Assembly: GCA_016744295.1 (NCBI GenBank)
Contig: JADGEQ010000038.1
Coordinates: 1-64,000, forward strand
DNA length: 64,000 nt
Origin: Desulfobacteraceae bacterium
Lineage (GTDB): Bacteria; Desulfobacterota; Desulfobacteria; Desulfobacterales; Desulfobacteraceae
Reading direction: 5' to 3'
Below the pieces are notes generated by a model. The model worked only from the letters and a program-made list of their open reading frames with translations. It did no database searches and was not told where the DNA came from. The translations under genes were made by a program, and so were the position numbers. Positions 51,069-58,878 of the stretch are shown one piece after another (position 1 is the first letter of the stretch; every line of letters starts with the position of its first letter).

Positions 51069-51920
51069 TCAGTTGTCCAAGTGAGCATTTGCCATGAATC
51101 GCCTGGTAATCATTTCAGTGATCTCCTCTGCACTGGTTTCAATGGGTTTATTGCTCACGTTAATCATTGAAAATCCCCTTGTTATATAATATTTCTGGGC
51201 TTTTTGAATTTCATCTTCTACGTCCTGTTTTGAGACATAGGAATAGATATCACTTGTGCCCAGGCTTTCCTGTCTCATCTTCCGGTGGGCAAGAAGCTGC
51301 TCCACATTAATATTTAAGGCAATTACCCGTCTTCTGTCTACCATGTCGAGGGTTTTGGGCATGGGAGCTCCGGGAACTAACGGGATATTGGCAACCTTCC
51401 ATCCCATGACAGCCATGTACATGGACAGGGGTGTTTTTCCGGCACGGGACAATCCCAGCAAAATAATTTCTGAGTCCGTCAATGTGTCTGGATTTAATCC
51501 GTCGTCATGGGCAAGGGCAAAATCAATGGCAGAAACCTGTTTAAGATCTATCTGGTGAATTTCCCTGTAAAGACCCGGTGTTTCAAGGGGAGGTTTGTTT
51601 AAAAATGCCTGAATTTTAGACAAAATTGGCCCCATGAGATCGATGGTGACAATATTATTTTTAATCCCTTTCCGGGTTAGATATTTTCGAAGATCTGAAT
51701 TCACGAGGGTGTGAACAATGAGGCTTTCAAGATCCTTGACCTTGTCAATCAGTTCATCCACCTGACTTTCAGAACGGATATGGCCAACCTTGACCACGGA
51801 AATCCGGCTTTCCGGAAACTGGACCAGGGTGGATTCAACCAAATGGTAGGCGTTAATACCTTCCCCGCAGGATGCAATATAAATCATTTGAAAATCATTG
51901 GAGGCAATTTCATCTATCAT
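51069..51920 (-). CDS. PPDK regulatory protein (bifunctional kinase/phosphorylase, DUF299)
   Basis: This 283-residue protein phosphorylates PPDK with ADP and dephosphorylates it with phosphate. It has the family layout: YIASCGEGINAYHLVESTL, VHTLVNSDLRKYL, IDLMGPILSKIQAFL, IDFALAHDDGLNPDTLTDSEIILLGLSRAGKTPLSMYMA (in two parts: FALAHDDGLNP and GLSRAGKTPLS), IPLVPG and a C-terminal RGFSMINVSNKPIETSAEEI. The P-loop reads GLSRAGKTPLS where relatives often have GVSRTSKTPLS. The target ppdK gene lies about 1.8 kb away in the other direction. PEP synthase is the alternative target of the family, but none is in the window. Confidence 0.93.
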   Translation of the reverse strand: MIDEIASNDFQMIYIASCGEGINAYHLVESTLVQFPESRISVVKVGHIRSESQVDELIDKVKDLESLIVHTLVNSDLRKYLTRKGIKNNIVTIDLMGPILSKIQAFLNKPPLETPGLYREIHQIDLKQVSAIDFALAHDDGLNPDTLTDSEIILLGLSRAGKTPLSMYMAVMGWKVANIPLVPGAPMPKTLDMVDRRRVIALNINVEQLLAHRKMRQESLGTSDIYSYVSKQDVEDEIQKAQKYYITRGFSMINVSNKPIETSAEEITEMITRRFMANAHLDN

Positions 51921-52004
51921 AAAAATGATATCCTTTATCAGCTGTTTGGGTTATAAACAAAACACATATCGCAACCCTTAATGAGAGTCAAACAGGAAGA
52001 TGCC

Positions 52005-52436
52005 ATGACACATGAAGATAAAGGACATTATGCAAATAAACACCAGGGGAAAAACATTGATGAAACTATTTCCAAGAGAATTGAGTCCCTGGCTGACAAT
52101 GGTAGTGTAAGCTGTGCTGCCGCGCACAGAATCGCAAAAGATCTTGGAATTTCACCCTCGGATATCGGCGTTCAAATAGATCTGATGGAATATCGGATAT
52201 CCAAATGCCAGATGGGTCTTTTTGGTTATTCTCCCGAAAAAAAGCGGATTGATCCTGAGATTGAAATCTCAAAAAATCTTCAAGGCCAATTGGATAAGGA
52301 AAATACCCAGGAACCGATTTCATGCAGCAAGTGTTGGGAGATCGCAGGTAGACTAAAAATCAAAAAGCTGGATATCGGATCTGCCTGTGAAAAAAAAGAC
52401 ATTCGGATTAAACCTTGTCAGCTGGGTGCCTTTTAA
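52005..52436 (+). CDS. Protein with two copies of a helix-rich HTH-like unit
   Basis: The 143-residue protein is not assigned to a known family. Two related units are visible: VSCAAAHRIAKDLGISPSDIG with ISKCQMGLFGY, and ISCSKCWEIAGRLKIKKLDIG with IKPCQLGAF. Both have a Cys before the helix pair and the CQ(M/L)G motif after it. The helix spacing looks like a small helix-turn-helix (inference), and the paired cysteines could bind metal. ATG 52005 follows AGGAAG; an in-frame ATG at 51981 is less likely. It is divergent from the PPDK regulator by 84 bases. Confidence 0.65.
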   Translation: MTHEDKGHYANKHQGKNIDETISKRIESLADNGSVSCAAAHRIAKDLGISPSDIGVQIDLMEYRISKCQMGLFGYSPEKKRIDPEIEISKNLQGQLDKENTQEPISCSKCWEIAGRLKIKKLDIGSACEKKDIRIKPCQLGAF

Positions 52437-52505
52437 ATTTAAGGGACTGCTTTGACCGATTAAGCCACCGGAGAACAAATTTATTTGGGATCAGAAGTTT
52501 ACGGT

Positions 52506-52865
52506 TTAAATTTTATCAGATTTTAATTTTGACTGGTTTCTTTTCCTTCGCCTTGTTTTTTGTTTTCTGATTTTTTTTAGCTGTTCTGTTTCCCGGTCAT
52601 TTTTCCCGGTCATTATTGCCTCAATTTTTTCAACAAGGCTTCTCAGGGCAAGAAATCGGTTTAAATGCTGGGATCTATGTTTATCAACTTTTACACTAAT
52701 CCCTGTTTTTTCATGGCTTACAAAGACAGCAGAAGACGTTTTATTAACCTTTTGCCCTCCCCTGCCCGAGGCTTTGATGAATTTCTCTTTGATGTCTTCT
52801 TTTCGAATTCCTAACCCTGCCATCTTTTTTTCCAGGGCCTCAATTTTTTTTTTATCCGGTCCCAT
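52506..52865 (-). CDS. Release-factor-like peptidyl-tRNA hydrolase (GGQ protein, ArfB-like)
   Basis: The 119-residue protein has the GGQ loop KASGRGGQKVNKTSSAVFVSH that frees peptides from tRNA in the ribosome. It lacks the codon-recognition domains of RF1/RF2. The C-terminus is a long basic tail (RKQKTRRRKRNQSKLK), as in ArfB/YaeJ, where the tail enters the empty mRNA channel. A role in rescue of stalled ribosomes is inferred. ATG 52865 is chosen because AAGGAC precedes it and family length is then normal; two in-frame ATGs further up would add unrelated residues. Confidence 0.85.
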   Translation of the reverse strand: MGPDKKKIEALEKKMAGLGIRKEDIKEKFIKASGRGGQKVNKTSSAVFVSHEKTGISVKVDKHRSQHLNRFLALRSLVEKIEAIMTGKNDRETEQLKKIRKQKTRRRKRNQSKLKSDKI

Positions 52866-53149
52866 TCTGTCCTTAGTGTTGAAGTGACTTTCATTGAATC
52901 TTCTTTTCACTCTCATATTATGCATCCGGTCAAGGTGCAATAAATAAATGAAGCAAATGCAAATATCCCTGATTATTTGATGAAACTTGTCATGTTTAAG
53001 CATCTTACCAGGACCAAAGAAAAAAACTTGTCTGGTGACAAAGTCCGATAAACCCTTTAAAAAGGGGAGGATTAATTTGCAGGAAAATTTTATTTTTTAA
53101 TAAAATAGACAACAACAAACCAAACTATAAAGAAAAGAGAGACTATTAT

Positions 53150-54046
53150 ATGAATGATAATCACCTGCCCAATGGATTCCACCATCTGGGAAATTGTATC
53201 CGGCCCCCCAGTGAGGCCAATGCCATACTTCTCCAGGCAACACTGGGATGTTCCCATTCTAAATGCACCTTTTGCGGTGCCTATGAGGATAAAAAATTTG
53301 CCATTAAAGAAAGAAAATATTTGGAGGCAGATTTTGAATTTGCCAGAAAATATTGCAGGCACCAAGACCGGGTTTTTATCATGGACGGAGATGCCCTTGT
53401 AATGCCCATGAAAAACTGGGAATGGCTGTTGAAAAATATTCATGAAAAACTACCCTGGGTCAGGAGAATTACCTGTTATGCAAATTTAAAATCAATTCAG
53501 CTGAAAACAGATGAAGAGTTGTCTTATCTTCATGAAAATGGGTTAAAAGCGGTCTTTCTCGGTCTGGAATCCGGTCATGCCCAGGTGAGAAAAGATATAA
53601 AAAAAGGGGGAACCCCCGAAGAATTGATCTTCCATTGTCAACGTCTCAGAAAATCGGGCATTCGTTTGGTTACCATTGTTCTATTGGGATTGGGCCAGAT
53701 CAATCTGAGCCTTGCCCACGCTAGGGAAACAGGCAAAGCACTCACTGCCATTGACCCTGAAGCTGTGAGTGCCCTCAGTCTTATACCCCTGCCGAATACC
53801 CCCCTTGGACAGGCCTTTGAAAAAGGAGAGTATCAAATTCCGGATGCCCGAGGGATGATATCTGAACTCAGGGAATTGGTAAAATATACCGATCTTACCC
53901 GGGGGGCTTTTCGTTCTGTCCATGCCAGCAATTATCTGTCCATTGATGCCAGGTTCCCCCAAGACAAAGACGGCGTGCTTAAAACCCTTGATCAGGCCGT
54001 GGCTGGCAATATCGATCTGAAGCCTGAATGGATGCGGGGTTTGTAA
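53150..54046 (+). CDS. Radical SAM protein
   Basis: The 298-residue protein carries the radical SAM Fe-S site as TLGCSHSKCTFCGAYEDKKF, spacing C-x4-C-x2-C, followed by the barrel strands RVFIMDGDALVMP, LKAVFLGLESGHAQVRKDI and RLVTIVLLGLGQI. SALSLIPLPNTPLGQAFEKG is close to that of a group of stand-alone radical SAM proteins of unknown reaction. No extra domain is present. The MFS gene starts three bases after its stop, so the two are co-transcribed and a shared function, such as making and moving a metabolite, is possible. Confidence 0.88.
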   Translation: MNDNHLPNGFHHLGNCIRPPSEANAILLQATLGCSHSKCTFCGAYEDKKFAIKERKYLEADFEFARKYCRHQDRVFIMDGDALVMPMKNWEWLLKNIHEKLPWVRRITCYANLKSIQLKTDEELSYLHENGLKAVFLGLESGHAQVRKDIKKGGTPEELIFHCQRLRKSGIRLVTIVLLGLGQINLSLAHARETGKALTAIDPEAVSALSLIPLPNTPLGQAFEKGEYQIPDARGMISELRELVKYTDLTRGAFRSVHASNYLSIDARFPQDKDGVLKTLDQAVAGNIDLKPEWMRGL

Positions 54047-54049
54047 ATA

Positions 54050-55225
54050 ATGAACAGATCTTCTTCCGGCGTTCTTTTTTTACTTTCCATTTCAGTTGGG
54101 GTGGCTATGATCGGCCTTGGAATCATTTGGCCGATCATACCGGTATATGCTGTGGAGCTTGGTGCAGGCGGTTTTTTAGTCGGGCTTATTATTGCCTCTT
54201 TTAATATTTCCCGTACCTTTTTTAATCCTTTGGCCGGACGCCTTTCTGACAAATGGGGTCGAAAAAAATTCATTGTGGGAGGACTTTTTTCATATTCTTT
54301 GATTTCAGTTTTATATGTATTGCCTGCCCAGGCCGAAAGTCTTATTTTTATCCGGTTTCTCCACGGAATGACCTCTGTTTTGGTGGTGCCCATTGCCATG
54401 GCCCTGGCCGCTGATATTGCGCCAAAACAAAAATTGGGGCTTTATATGGGCACTTTAAATATGGCTGTGATGCTGGGTCTTGGTATCGGACCGGTTCTGG
54501 GAGGAACGATTCGGGATCACTGGGGTATGAATGCCGCCTTTTATGCCATGGGAGGATTGGCGTTTTTCACCTGCATCCTAGTGATATTTTTTATTCCTTC
54601 AGAAATGGAACAGCATTTGTCCGGTAAAATTTCAAAAAGAATGTCTGTCAAAAAGATGTTAAGCCACAGGATTGTTCTGGGAATTTTTATAATGAGATTT
54701 TTCACGGCCTCGGGCCAGGGAGCGGTATATACATTTTTACCTATTCTTGCGCTTCAAATGGGATTTACAAGCTCCCAGGTCGGTATCATCCTGGGGGCGA
54801 ATATTTTTCTCATTGCCTTTCTTCAGCGGTCCATGGGCAAGCTTGCAGACCGGATTAATCCCAAATATTTCATTATTTCAGGCACCTTTGCTTCGGGACT
54901 GTTTGTACTGGGAATGCCATTTGTTGAAGGATTTGGCATGATCCTTTTTCTGAACATTCTGATGGGCATGGCCAACGGTCTGGCTCTGCCCGGAGGCCTT
55001 GTCATCACGGGACAACTGGGCAGAAAAATGGGCATGGCGTCTCTCATGGGCATCACCGATGCTGCCTGGAGTCTGGGTATGATTGTTTCCCCGGTTCTTT
55101 CCGGGATTATCCTGGATCTCTTTGGTCTTTCCCAGGTCTTCATCATCGGCAGTATCCTGATACTTACGGGCAGTGTGGCCGTGATCTTTTTTCTCCGGGA
55201 TTATCATCCTGAAGTGGCGTGTTGA
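54050..55225 (+). CDS. MFS transporter
   Basis: This is a 391-residue permease with twelve hydrophobic segments. The conserved loop 2-3 motif reads GRLSDKWGRKKFIVGG, and the second half repeats it weakly as MGKLADRINPKYFII. The profile resembles drug/metabolite exporters (DHA type), but the substrate is unknown. It starts three bases after the radical SAM gene, so the two form one transcript. Confidence 0.93.
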   Translation: MNRSSSGVLFLLSISVGVAMIGLGIIWPIIPVYAVELGAGGFLVGLIIASFNISRTFFNPLAGRLSDKWGRKKFIVGGLFSYSLISVLYVLPAQAESLIFIRFLHGMTSVLVVPIAMALAADIAPKQKLGLYMGTLNMAVMLGLGIGPVLGGTIRDHWGMNAAFYAMGGLAFFTCILVIFFIPSEMEQHLSGKISKRMSVKKMLSHRIVLGIFIMRFFTASGQGAVYTFLPILALQMGFTSSQVGIILGANIFLIAFLQRSMGKLADRINPKYFIISGTFASGLFVLGMPFVEGFGMILFLNILMGMANGLALPGGLVITGQLGRKMGMASLMGITDAAWSLGMIVSPVLSGIILDLFGLSQVFIIGSILILTGSVAVIFFLRDYHPEVAC

Positions 55226-55849
55226 TTTTCCCCAAAGGAAAAGAGCTGGTATGAGTAACCCAGCACCGACCCGGCACATTTTTTCAGGGGTTACTAAAGC
55301 AAAAAGCCCGTAAACATATGGTTTACAAGTTTTATACTGGTGAAGGTGGTAAAAGTTGAACCCTATTCTTTTTTTGCCCTAGGACATTGAAATAACATAA
55401 ATATTAAGCGTGTACCTTCTATCACACACTAAAAAAATGTGTAAGTATCCAATTGGATAATTCTGATATAACATACCAGGTATACTGCTTTACCCATAAA
55501 AATTAAGCCCTGCACAAGTCCATTTTATTTAGTTCAACCAATTTCTTGACAACAGCCTCAAATCGTTTTTGTTTCTATCTCCAAGTTTTTGGATATCTAA
55601 ATGTTAAGAACGAAATTCTATATTTCTATGGAAAATCAAATCGGGAATGTTCTCAAAAAAAACATAGATATTGTAACCTTTTTTACCTAAAAATATAACT
55701 TTATTGTACTAAAACTATTTTAGAACTTTGTACTAAAAATACCAAAAGCACTATCATTATTGAAGAGTTAACTTTGGCATCGTTTTTGCTATATTCTTTG
55801 TTGATGCACAGTTACTGACCTCACTACACTGCTGATGGAGAAATAAAGA
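55226..55849. other. 624-base AT-rich gap before the PEP-CTERM gene
   Basis: No gene is seen. A short inverted repeat GTAAAC/GTTTAC near 55313-55327 may act as a weak terminator. The sequence is rich in A/T, and the only strong signal is the sigma-54 element at 55775-55790. The change of base composition marks the start of an accessory region. Confidence 0.5.
55775..55790 (+). promoter_or_regulatory. Sigma-54 (-24/-12) promoter
   Basis: TTGGCAT and TTGCT are placed so that GG (55776-55777) and GC (55788-55789) are separated by exactly 10 bases, the required geometry. It lies about 60 bases before ATG 55850. Confidence 0.7.
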
Positions 55850-56062
55850 ATGAAAAAAGTTATTGCTGCTATTATATTTGTGGGATTTCTTTTAGTCCCT
55901 ATTGCCACACAAGCTGATACTATTTTATCTCCCGCTATCACAATTCCAGGACCTACTGCTATGCTTTTTCTCGGATTTGGCCTTTTGGGGATTGCGGGTA
56001 TCGGTAGAAAACAACTTCAGGAGTTAAATACACATGAAGAAGAAAATATTTTTAAAAAATAA
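55850..56062 (+). CDS. Minimal PEP-CTERM-like exported protein
   Basis: The 70-residue protein has a signal peptide (MKKVIAAIIFVGFLLVPIA, cleavage near TQA-DT), then only about ten residues, then a PEP-CTERM-like tail PGPTAMLFLGFGLLGIAG followed by the basic IGRK. The motif is PGP rather than PEP, and 16 further residues follow the basic cluster. If both signals are processed the released peptide is very short. It has a sigma-54 promoter and overlaps the next small gene by 29 bases. It could be a true mini-substrate of exosortase or a remnant after deletion of the middle part; the intact ribosome site and promoter favour expression. Confidence 0.65.
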   Translation: MKKVIAAIIFVGFLLVPIATQADTILSPAITIPGPTAMLFLGFGLLGIAGIGRKQLQELNTHEEENIFKK

Positions 56063-56204
56063 CCATAGACGCTCAATATACGACAGGCGGATGTTATCAT
56101 ATGAAACGTATTCACCTGAAAGAAGGTCAGGGCATGATAGAAGGTTTAGTGGTTATAAACTTTTTGCTTTGACAGAAAATATTCGTCTATCTCAACAAGG
56201 GTGA
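56034..56204 (+). CDS. Small basic RR-x-DRR protein (56 residues)
   Basis: The reading frame begins at ATG 56034, inside the end of the PEP-CTERM-like gene, with AGGAG at 56019-56023. It encodes two copies of an Arg motif: NHRRSIYDRRMLSYE and SPERRSGHDRRFSG. The same motif type occurs in the 17418 protein (ERRSMDDRRNS) and, as I recall, at the N-terminus of various deltaproteobacterial signalling proteins. There is no signal peptide. Function is unknown; cytoplasmic partner binding is a guess. Confidence 0.55.
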   Translation: MKKKIFLKNNHRRSIYDRRMLSYETYSPERRSGHDRRFSGYKLFALTENIRLSQQG

Positions 56205-56323
56205 TTAAAATCCCGAATCTGTTTTCCTGCTCTGTTGATCGGAGTGTTGCCAGAGGATAGAAGGTTAAGTTGGTAATCCAGTTCATCCATTTCGCCTGAT
56301 CTTACTCAAACAAAGGAACAGAC

Positions 56324-56359
56324 TTGGATTGACATTGAAAGCTTTTAATCTCAATCCAA
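56324..56359. repeat. 36-bp near-perfect palindrome
   Basis: TTGGATTGA (56324-56332) and TCAATCCAA (56351-56359) flank an 18-base centre that is itself nearly palindromic around AAAGCTTT. Only two symmetric base pairs fail to match. It lies 35 bases beyond the stop of the serine recombinase gene and may be a terminator or a recombination site. Confidence 0.7.
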
Positions 56360-56394
56360 ACATCAAAAAAAATTCTCTGGTGATATCGGATCTT

Positions 56395-56976
56395 CTATTG
56401 GGCTGCCTCCAACCGTGTCAGGTTCCTGTAGAGTGATTGTCTGCTGATCCCAAATCGTCCAGCAACTTCTGTCTTGGGTATACCTTCATTTATCAGACGG
56501 TTTGCTTGCTCTAGCTGGAGATCTGTAAGTGATGGTTTTCGGCCTATATGTTTACCAGGCTCTTTTGCCGTGGCGATACTCTCACGCTGGCGTTCCTTGA
56601 TCAGAGACCGCTCAAATTCAGCCACTGCACCCATGATCTGAAGCATCAATTTGTCAATGGCAGTGGTATTATTCGAAAAGACCAGATTTTCCTTGTGGAA
56701 CTGAACAACAATCCCTTTGGCTGTGAGAGTTTCAAGCATACCCTGGAGATCCATAAGATTTATTGCCAGTCTATCCATGCTATGGACATGGAGGGTATCC
56801 CCTTTTCTGAGATAATCAAGACAAGCCTGGAGCTGTGGTCGTTTTGTATCCTTACCACTGAGTTTTTCCTTGAACGTCTTCTCCAGATAAATGCTGTCAA
56901 GCTGACGGTCTGTGCTTTGATCAACAGTACTGACTCGGATGTATCCAATGTGCTGAGCTTTAGTGTGATAACTCAT
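56395..56976 (-). CDS. Serine recombinase (resolvase/invertase family)
   Basis: The 193-residue protein has the catalytic domain with the nucleophile Ser in IGYIRVSTVDQSTDRQL, the VHSMDRLAINLMDL block where relatives have the SRLxRS/DRLxR arginines, and AVAEFERSLIKERQRESI, followed by a C-terminal helix-turn-helix (IPKTEVAGRFGISRQSLYRNL). This is the length of Tn3-type resolvases and Hin/Gin invertases. The ribosome site is AGGAG. It probably came in with a transposon: an IS256-type relic lies 72 bases upstream, and a 36-bp palindrome is just downstream. Confidence 0.92.
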   Translation of the reverse strand: MSYHTKAQHIGYIRVSTVDQSTDRQLDSIYLEKTFKEKLSGKDTKRPQLQACLDYLRKGDTLHVHSMDRLAINLMDLQGMLETLTAKGIVVQFHKENLVFSNNTTAIDKLMLQIMGAVAEFERSLIKERQRESIATAKEPGKHIGRKPSLTDLQLEQANRLINEGIPKTEVAGRFGISRQSLYRNLTRLEAAQ

Positions 56977-57048
56977 AATAGTCTCCTGTTCTTTGTTGTG
57001 GTGTTACGAAACCTTATAGACTAACTATTTGATTGGGAGAGGATCTCA

Positions 57049-57372
57049 TTAATTATCCCCCTTGGGAAGATATCTTTTCCCCGCTTCCCATTCTTCACTG
57101 GTCTCTGATTTAATAGCACTTACAAGCCTCAGAAGCGATGCTTCATTGGGAAAAAGTGTCACTACCCGGATCCTGCGCTTGATTTACCTGTTCAATCTTT
57201 CAACCATGTTGGTGGTAATTTTTTCCTTTGGTTTTCCGGTAAAGCAAATATGGCAAATCCTTCTGGGATATCTGGAACCGCATTCCTTTGTAAATTCTAT
57301 TCAACCTTTATTACTTCATTGATAAGGATTGAGACAGCTTCTCCCAATCCTTCCATTTCATCTGAATTTATT
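57049..57372 (-). pseudogene. IS256-family (mutator-type) transposase relic
   Basis: Three pieces are readable on the minus strand: MEGLGEAVSILINEVIKVE-stop from the N-terminal part, then IPEGFAIFALPENQRKKL from the later part, then after a one-base frameshift TTNMVERLNR-stop-IKRRIRVV and FPNEASLLRLVSAI, ending with EEWEAGKRYLP. The N- and C-terminal parts of the family are thus joined with the catalytic middle deleted. At least two stops and one frameshift make it non-functional. Confidence 0.85.
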
Positions 57373-57991
57373 ATCAAAAAATCCTATCAAGGATAGGCCT
57401 ACCCTGTATTAAAAAGTTTGTTATAGGGGAAAATTGTTGATAGACTGGTATCCCTGTCTACACAGCATTACAACTGAAATTTTATAAGGTTTTTCTGAGA
57501 GGATTTTGATTAGTATCCCAGTTATCATCTGCATCAAATCAATGTCAAAAAGATGAACACAGAGTACAGATACAGCATCTTGGTGTGTGATCGGGGATAT
57601 AATAAATTCTTTAGAAACGAGGGTGTGCCTCATTGTGGTATAAAATGTTTTTCCTAAAACCACATACTTTTTTTCACATTGTTACCTTTTTTCATAGGAA
57701 ATAAAATGCTTTAAATCACTGAAAAATCTCTGTCTATTGGCTATTGAAGTTGTAAAAGATGAGGTACACTTTTTGCTTATCTATAAGGAATTCAACAATG
57801 AACCGATTGCGACTTTCCTATTAGGCCAAGATTTCGACTGACTGATTTCCAATTCTTTTTGAGCAAAACTGATTATAAAATCAAACAATTGCAAAGCCAA
57901 ACCTGTTGTGAAGCAGAGATGGAAAGGCGATAGGGTCTCATGGGGAGATAGCTTGGCTGCATTTGTAAATATTGACCTCAAAGGAGAAATG
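57373..57991. other. 619-base gap with a sigma-54 element and long leader
   Basis: No convincing gene lies here. A minus-strand open frame at 57421-57663 has no family match and starts with GTG. The gap holds the sigma-54 element at 57762-57777 and a leader of over 200 bases before the PEP-CTERM gene. Confidence 0.5.
57762..57777 (+). promoter_or_regulatory. Sigma-54 (-24/-12) promoter, weaker match
   Basis: AGGTACAC and TTGCT place GG (57763-57764) and GC (57775-57776) exactly 10 bases apart. The -12 half is as in the element at 55775; the -24 half is weaker. It lies about 215 bases before ATG 57992. Confidence 0.55.
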
Positions 57992-58852
57992 ATGAAAAGA
58001 AGATTATTATTGTATTTAGCAACGGCATTTTTAATATTTTTTATACCTGGATTCGCCAGTGCAACAATTGTAGTTAATAGTTTAGATGGTTCAATGCAAT
58101 GGCTCAATACATCTCTGGCCGGAGGTAACGCAGAAATAGTTGACCTTACAGGCATTGGTGGCAATCTTGAAAATAACAACCCATTGCCAACAGGTGCTTT
58201 GAAAGTTACAACAGGTTTTTCCAATGACGACAAAGGTGAGATTGGTATGAATGGTGATTTTGGCCTTGCTTCTGGAGTTCTAAACGATATCATTCTTGGA
58301 TATGACTATTATAAACAAGATGTCAGTGGCGGAAATATTTTTGCTGCACCATCTATAAAGTTAACGCTCTTTACACAAGGCGGTACAGGTGATAACTGGG
58401 GAACGCTTGTTTACGAACCAACCTGGAATCAAGCGGGAACAACTGGAAGTACCGCTCCACCAACTAATGAATGGCAAACCGTAGATATTAATAGCACTAC
58501 AGGAACTGGTGTAGACGCATATGGGGGATGGTGGTGGACAGGCGGGTTTGGGGAAGGCAATGGTGCTGGTGGCCCACCGCTTAGATCCCTTTCTGAATGG
58601 GTTACAGCATTTTCAGCTTCAGACCCAACTGATTTTTCCAACGCCCATGTTGTTGGAATAAATATTGGTGTTGGCAGATATAATCAAGGCCAAATCGGTT
58701 ATTTTGATAATGTCTCAATTCAGACTTCATCAGGCCAGATAAATGTTACATATGATTTTGAGGTAGGAGCAGCAGTCCCCGAACCTACCACAATGATCCT
58801 CTTTGGCCTCGGTCTACTCAGCTTCGCCGGAGTCAGCAGAAAAAAACAATAG
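57992..58852 (+). CDS. PEP-CTERM sorting-domain exported protein
   Basis: The 286-residue protein has a signal peptide (LLLYLATAFLIFFIPGFASA) and a canonical PEP-CTERM tail: VPEPTTMILFGLGLLSFAG followed by VSRKKQ. The middle is rich in Gly, Asn, Thr and Trp (YGGWWWTGGFGEGNGAG) and ends with VTYDFEVG, as in surface matrix proteins of this class. Exosortase would recognise the tail and release the protein to the surface. ATG 57992 follows AGGAG at five bases; upstream in-frame GTG 57908 is rejected. A sigma-54 element lies before it. Confidence 0.88.
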   Translation: MKRRLLLYLATAFLIFFIPGFASATIVVNSLDGSMQWLNTSLAGGNAEIVDLTGIGGNLENNNPLPTGALKVTTGFSNDDKGEIGMNGDFGLASGVLNDIILGYDYYKQDVSGGNIFAAPSIKLTLFTQGGTGDNWGTLVYEPTWNQAGTTGSTAPPTNEWQTVDINSTTGTGVDAYGGWWWTGGFGEGNGAGGPPLRSLSEWVTAFSASDPTDFSNAHVVGINIGVGRYNQGQIGYFDNVSIQTSSGQINVTYDFEVGAAVPEPTTMILFGLGLLSFAGVSRKKQ

Positions 58853-58878
58853 CATCAAACAATAGCACATCATTGAAA

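Noticed and set aside
56548..57024. Plus-strand frame of 158 codons over the serine recombinase
   Set aside because: It is the antisense shadow of a clear recombinase gene.
57421..57663. Minus-strand frame of 80 codons
   Set aside because: GTG start without a ribosome site, no family match, and unusual composition (many Ile, Met, Cys); likely chance in AT-rich DNA.
57781..58293. Minus-strand frame of 170 codons
   Set aside because: It overlaps the start of the PEP-CTERM gene, which has a signal peptide, sorting tail and ribosome site.
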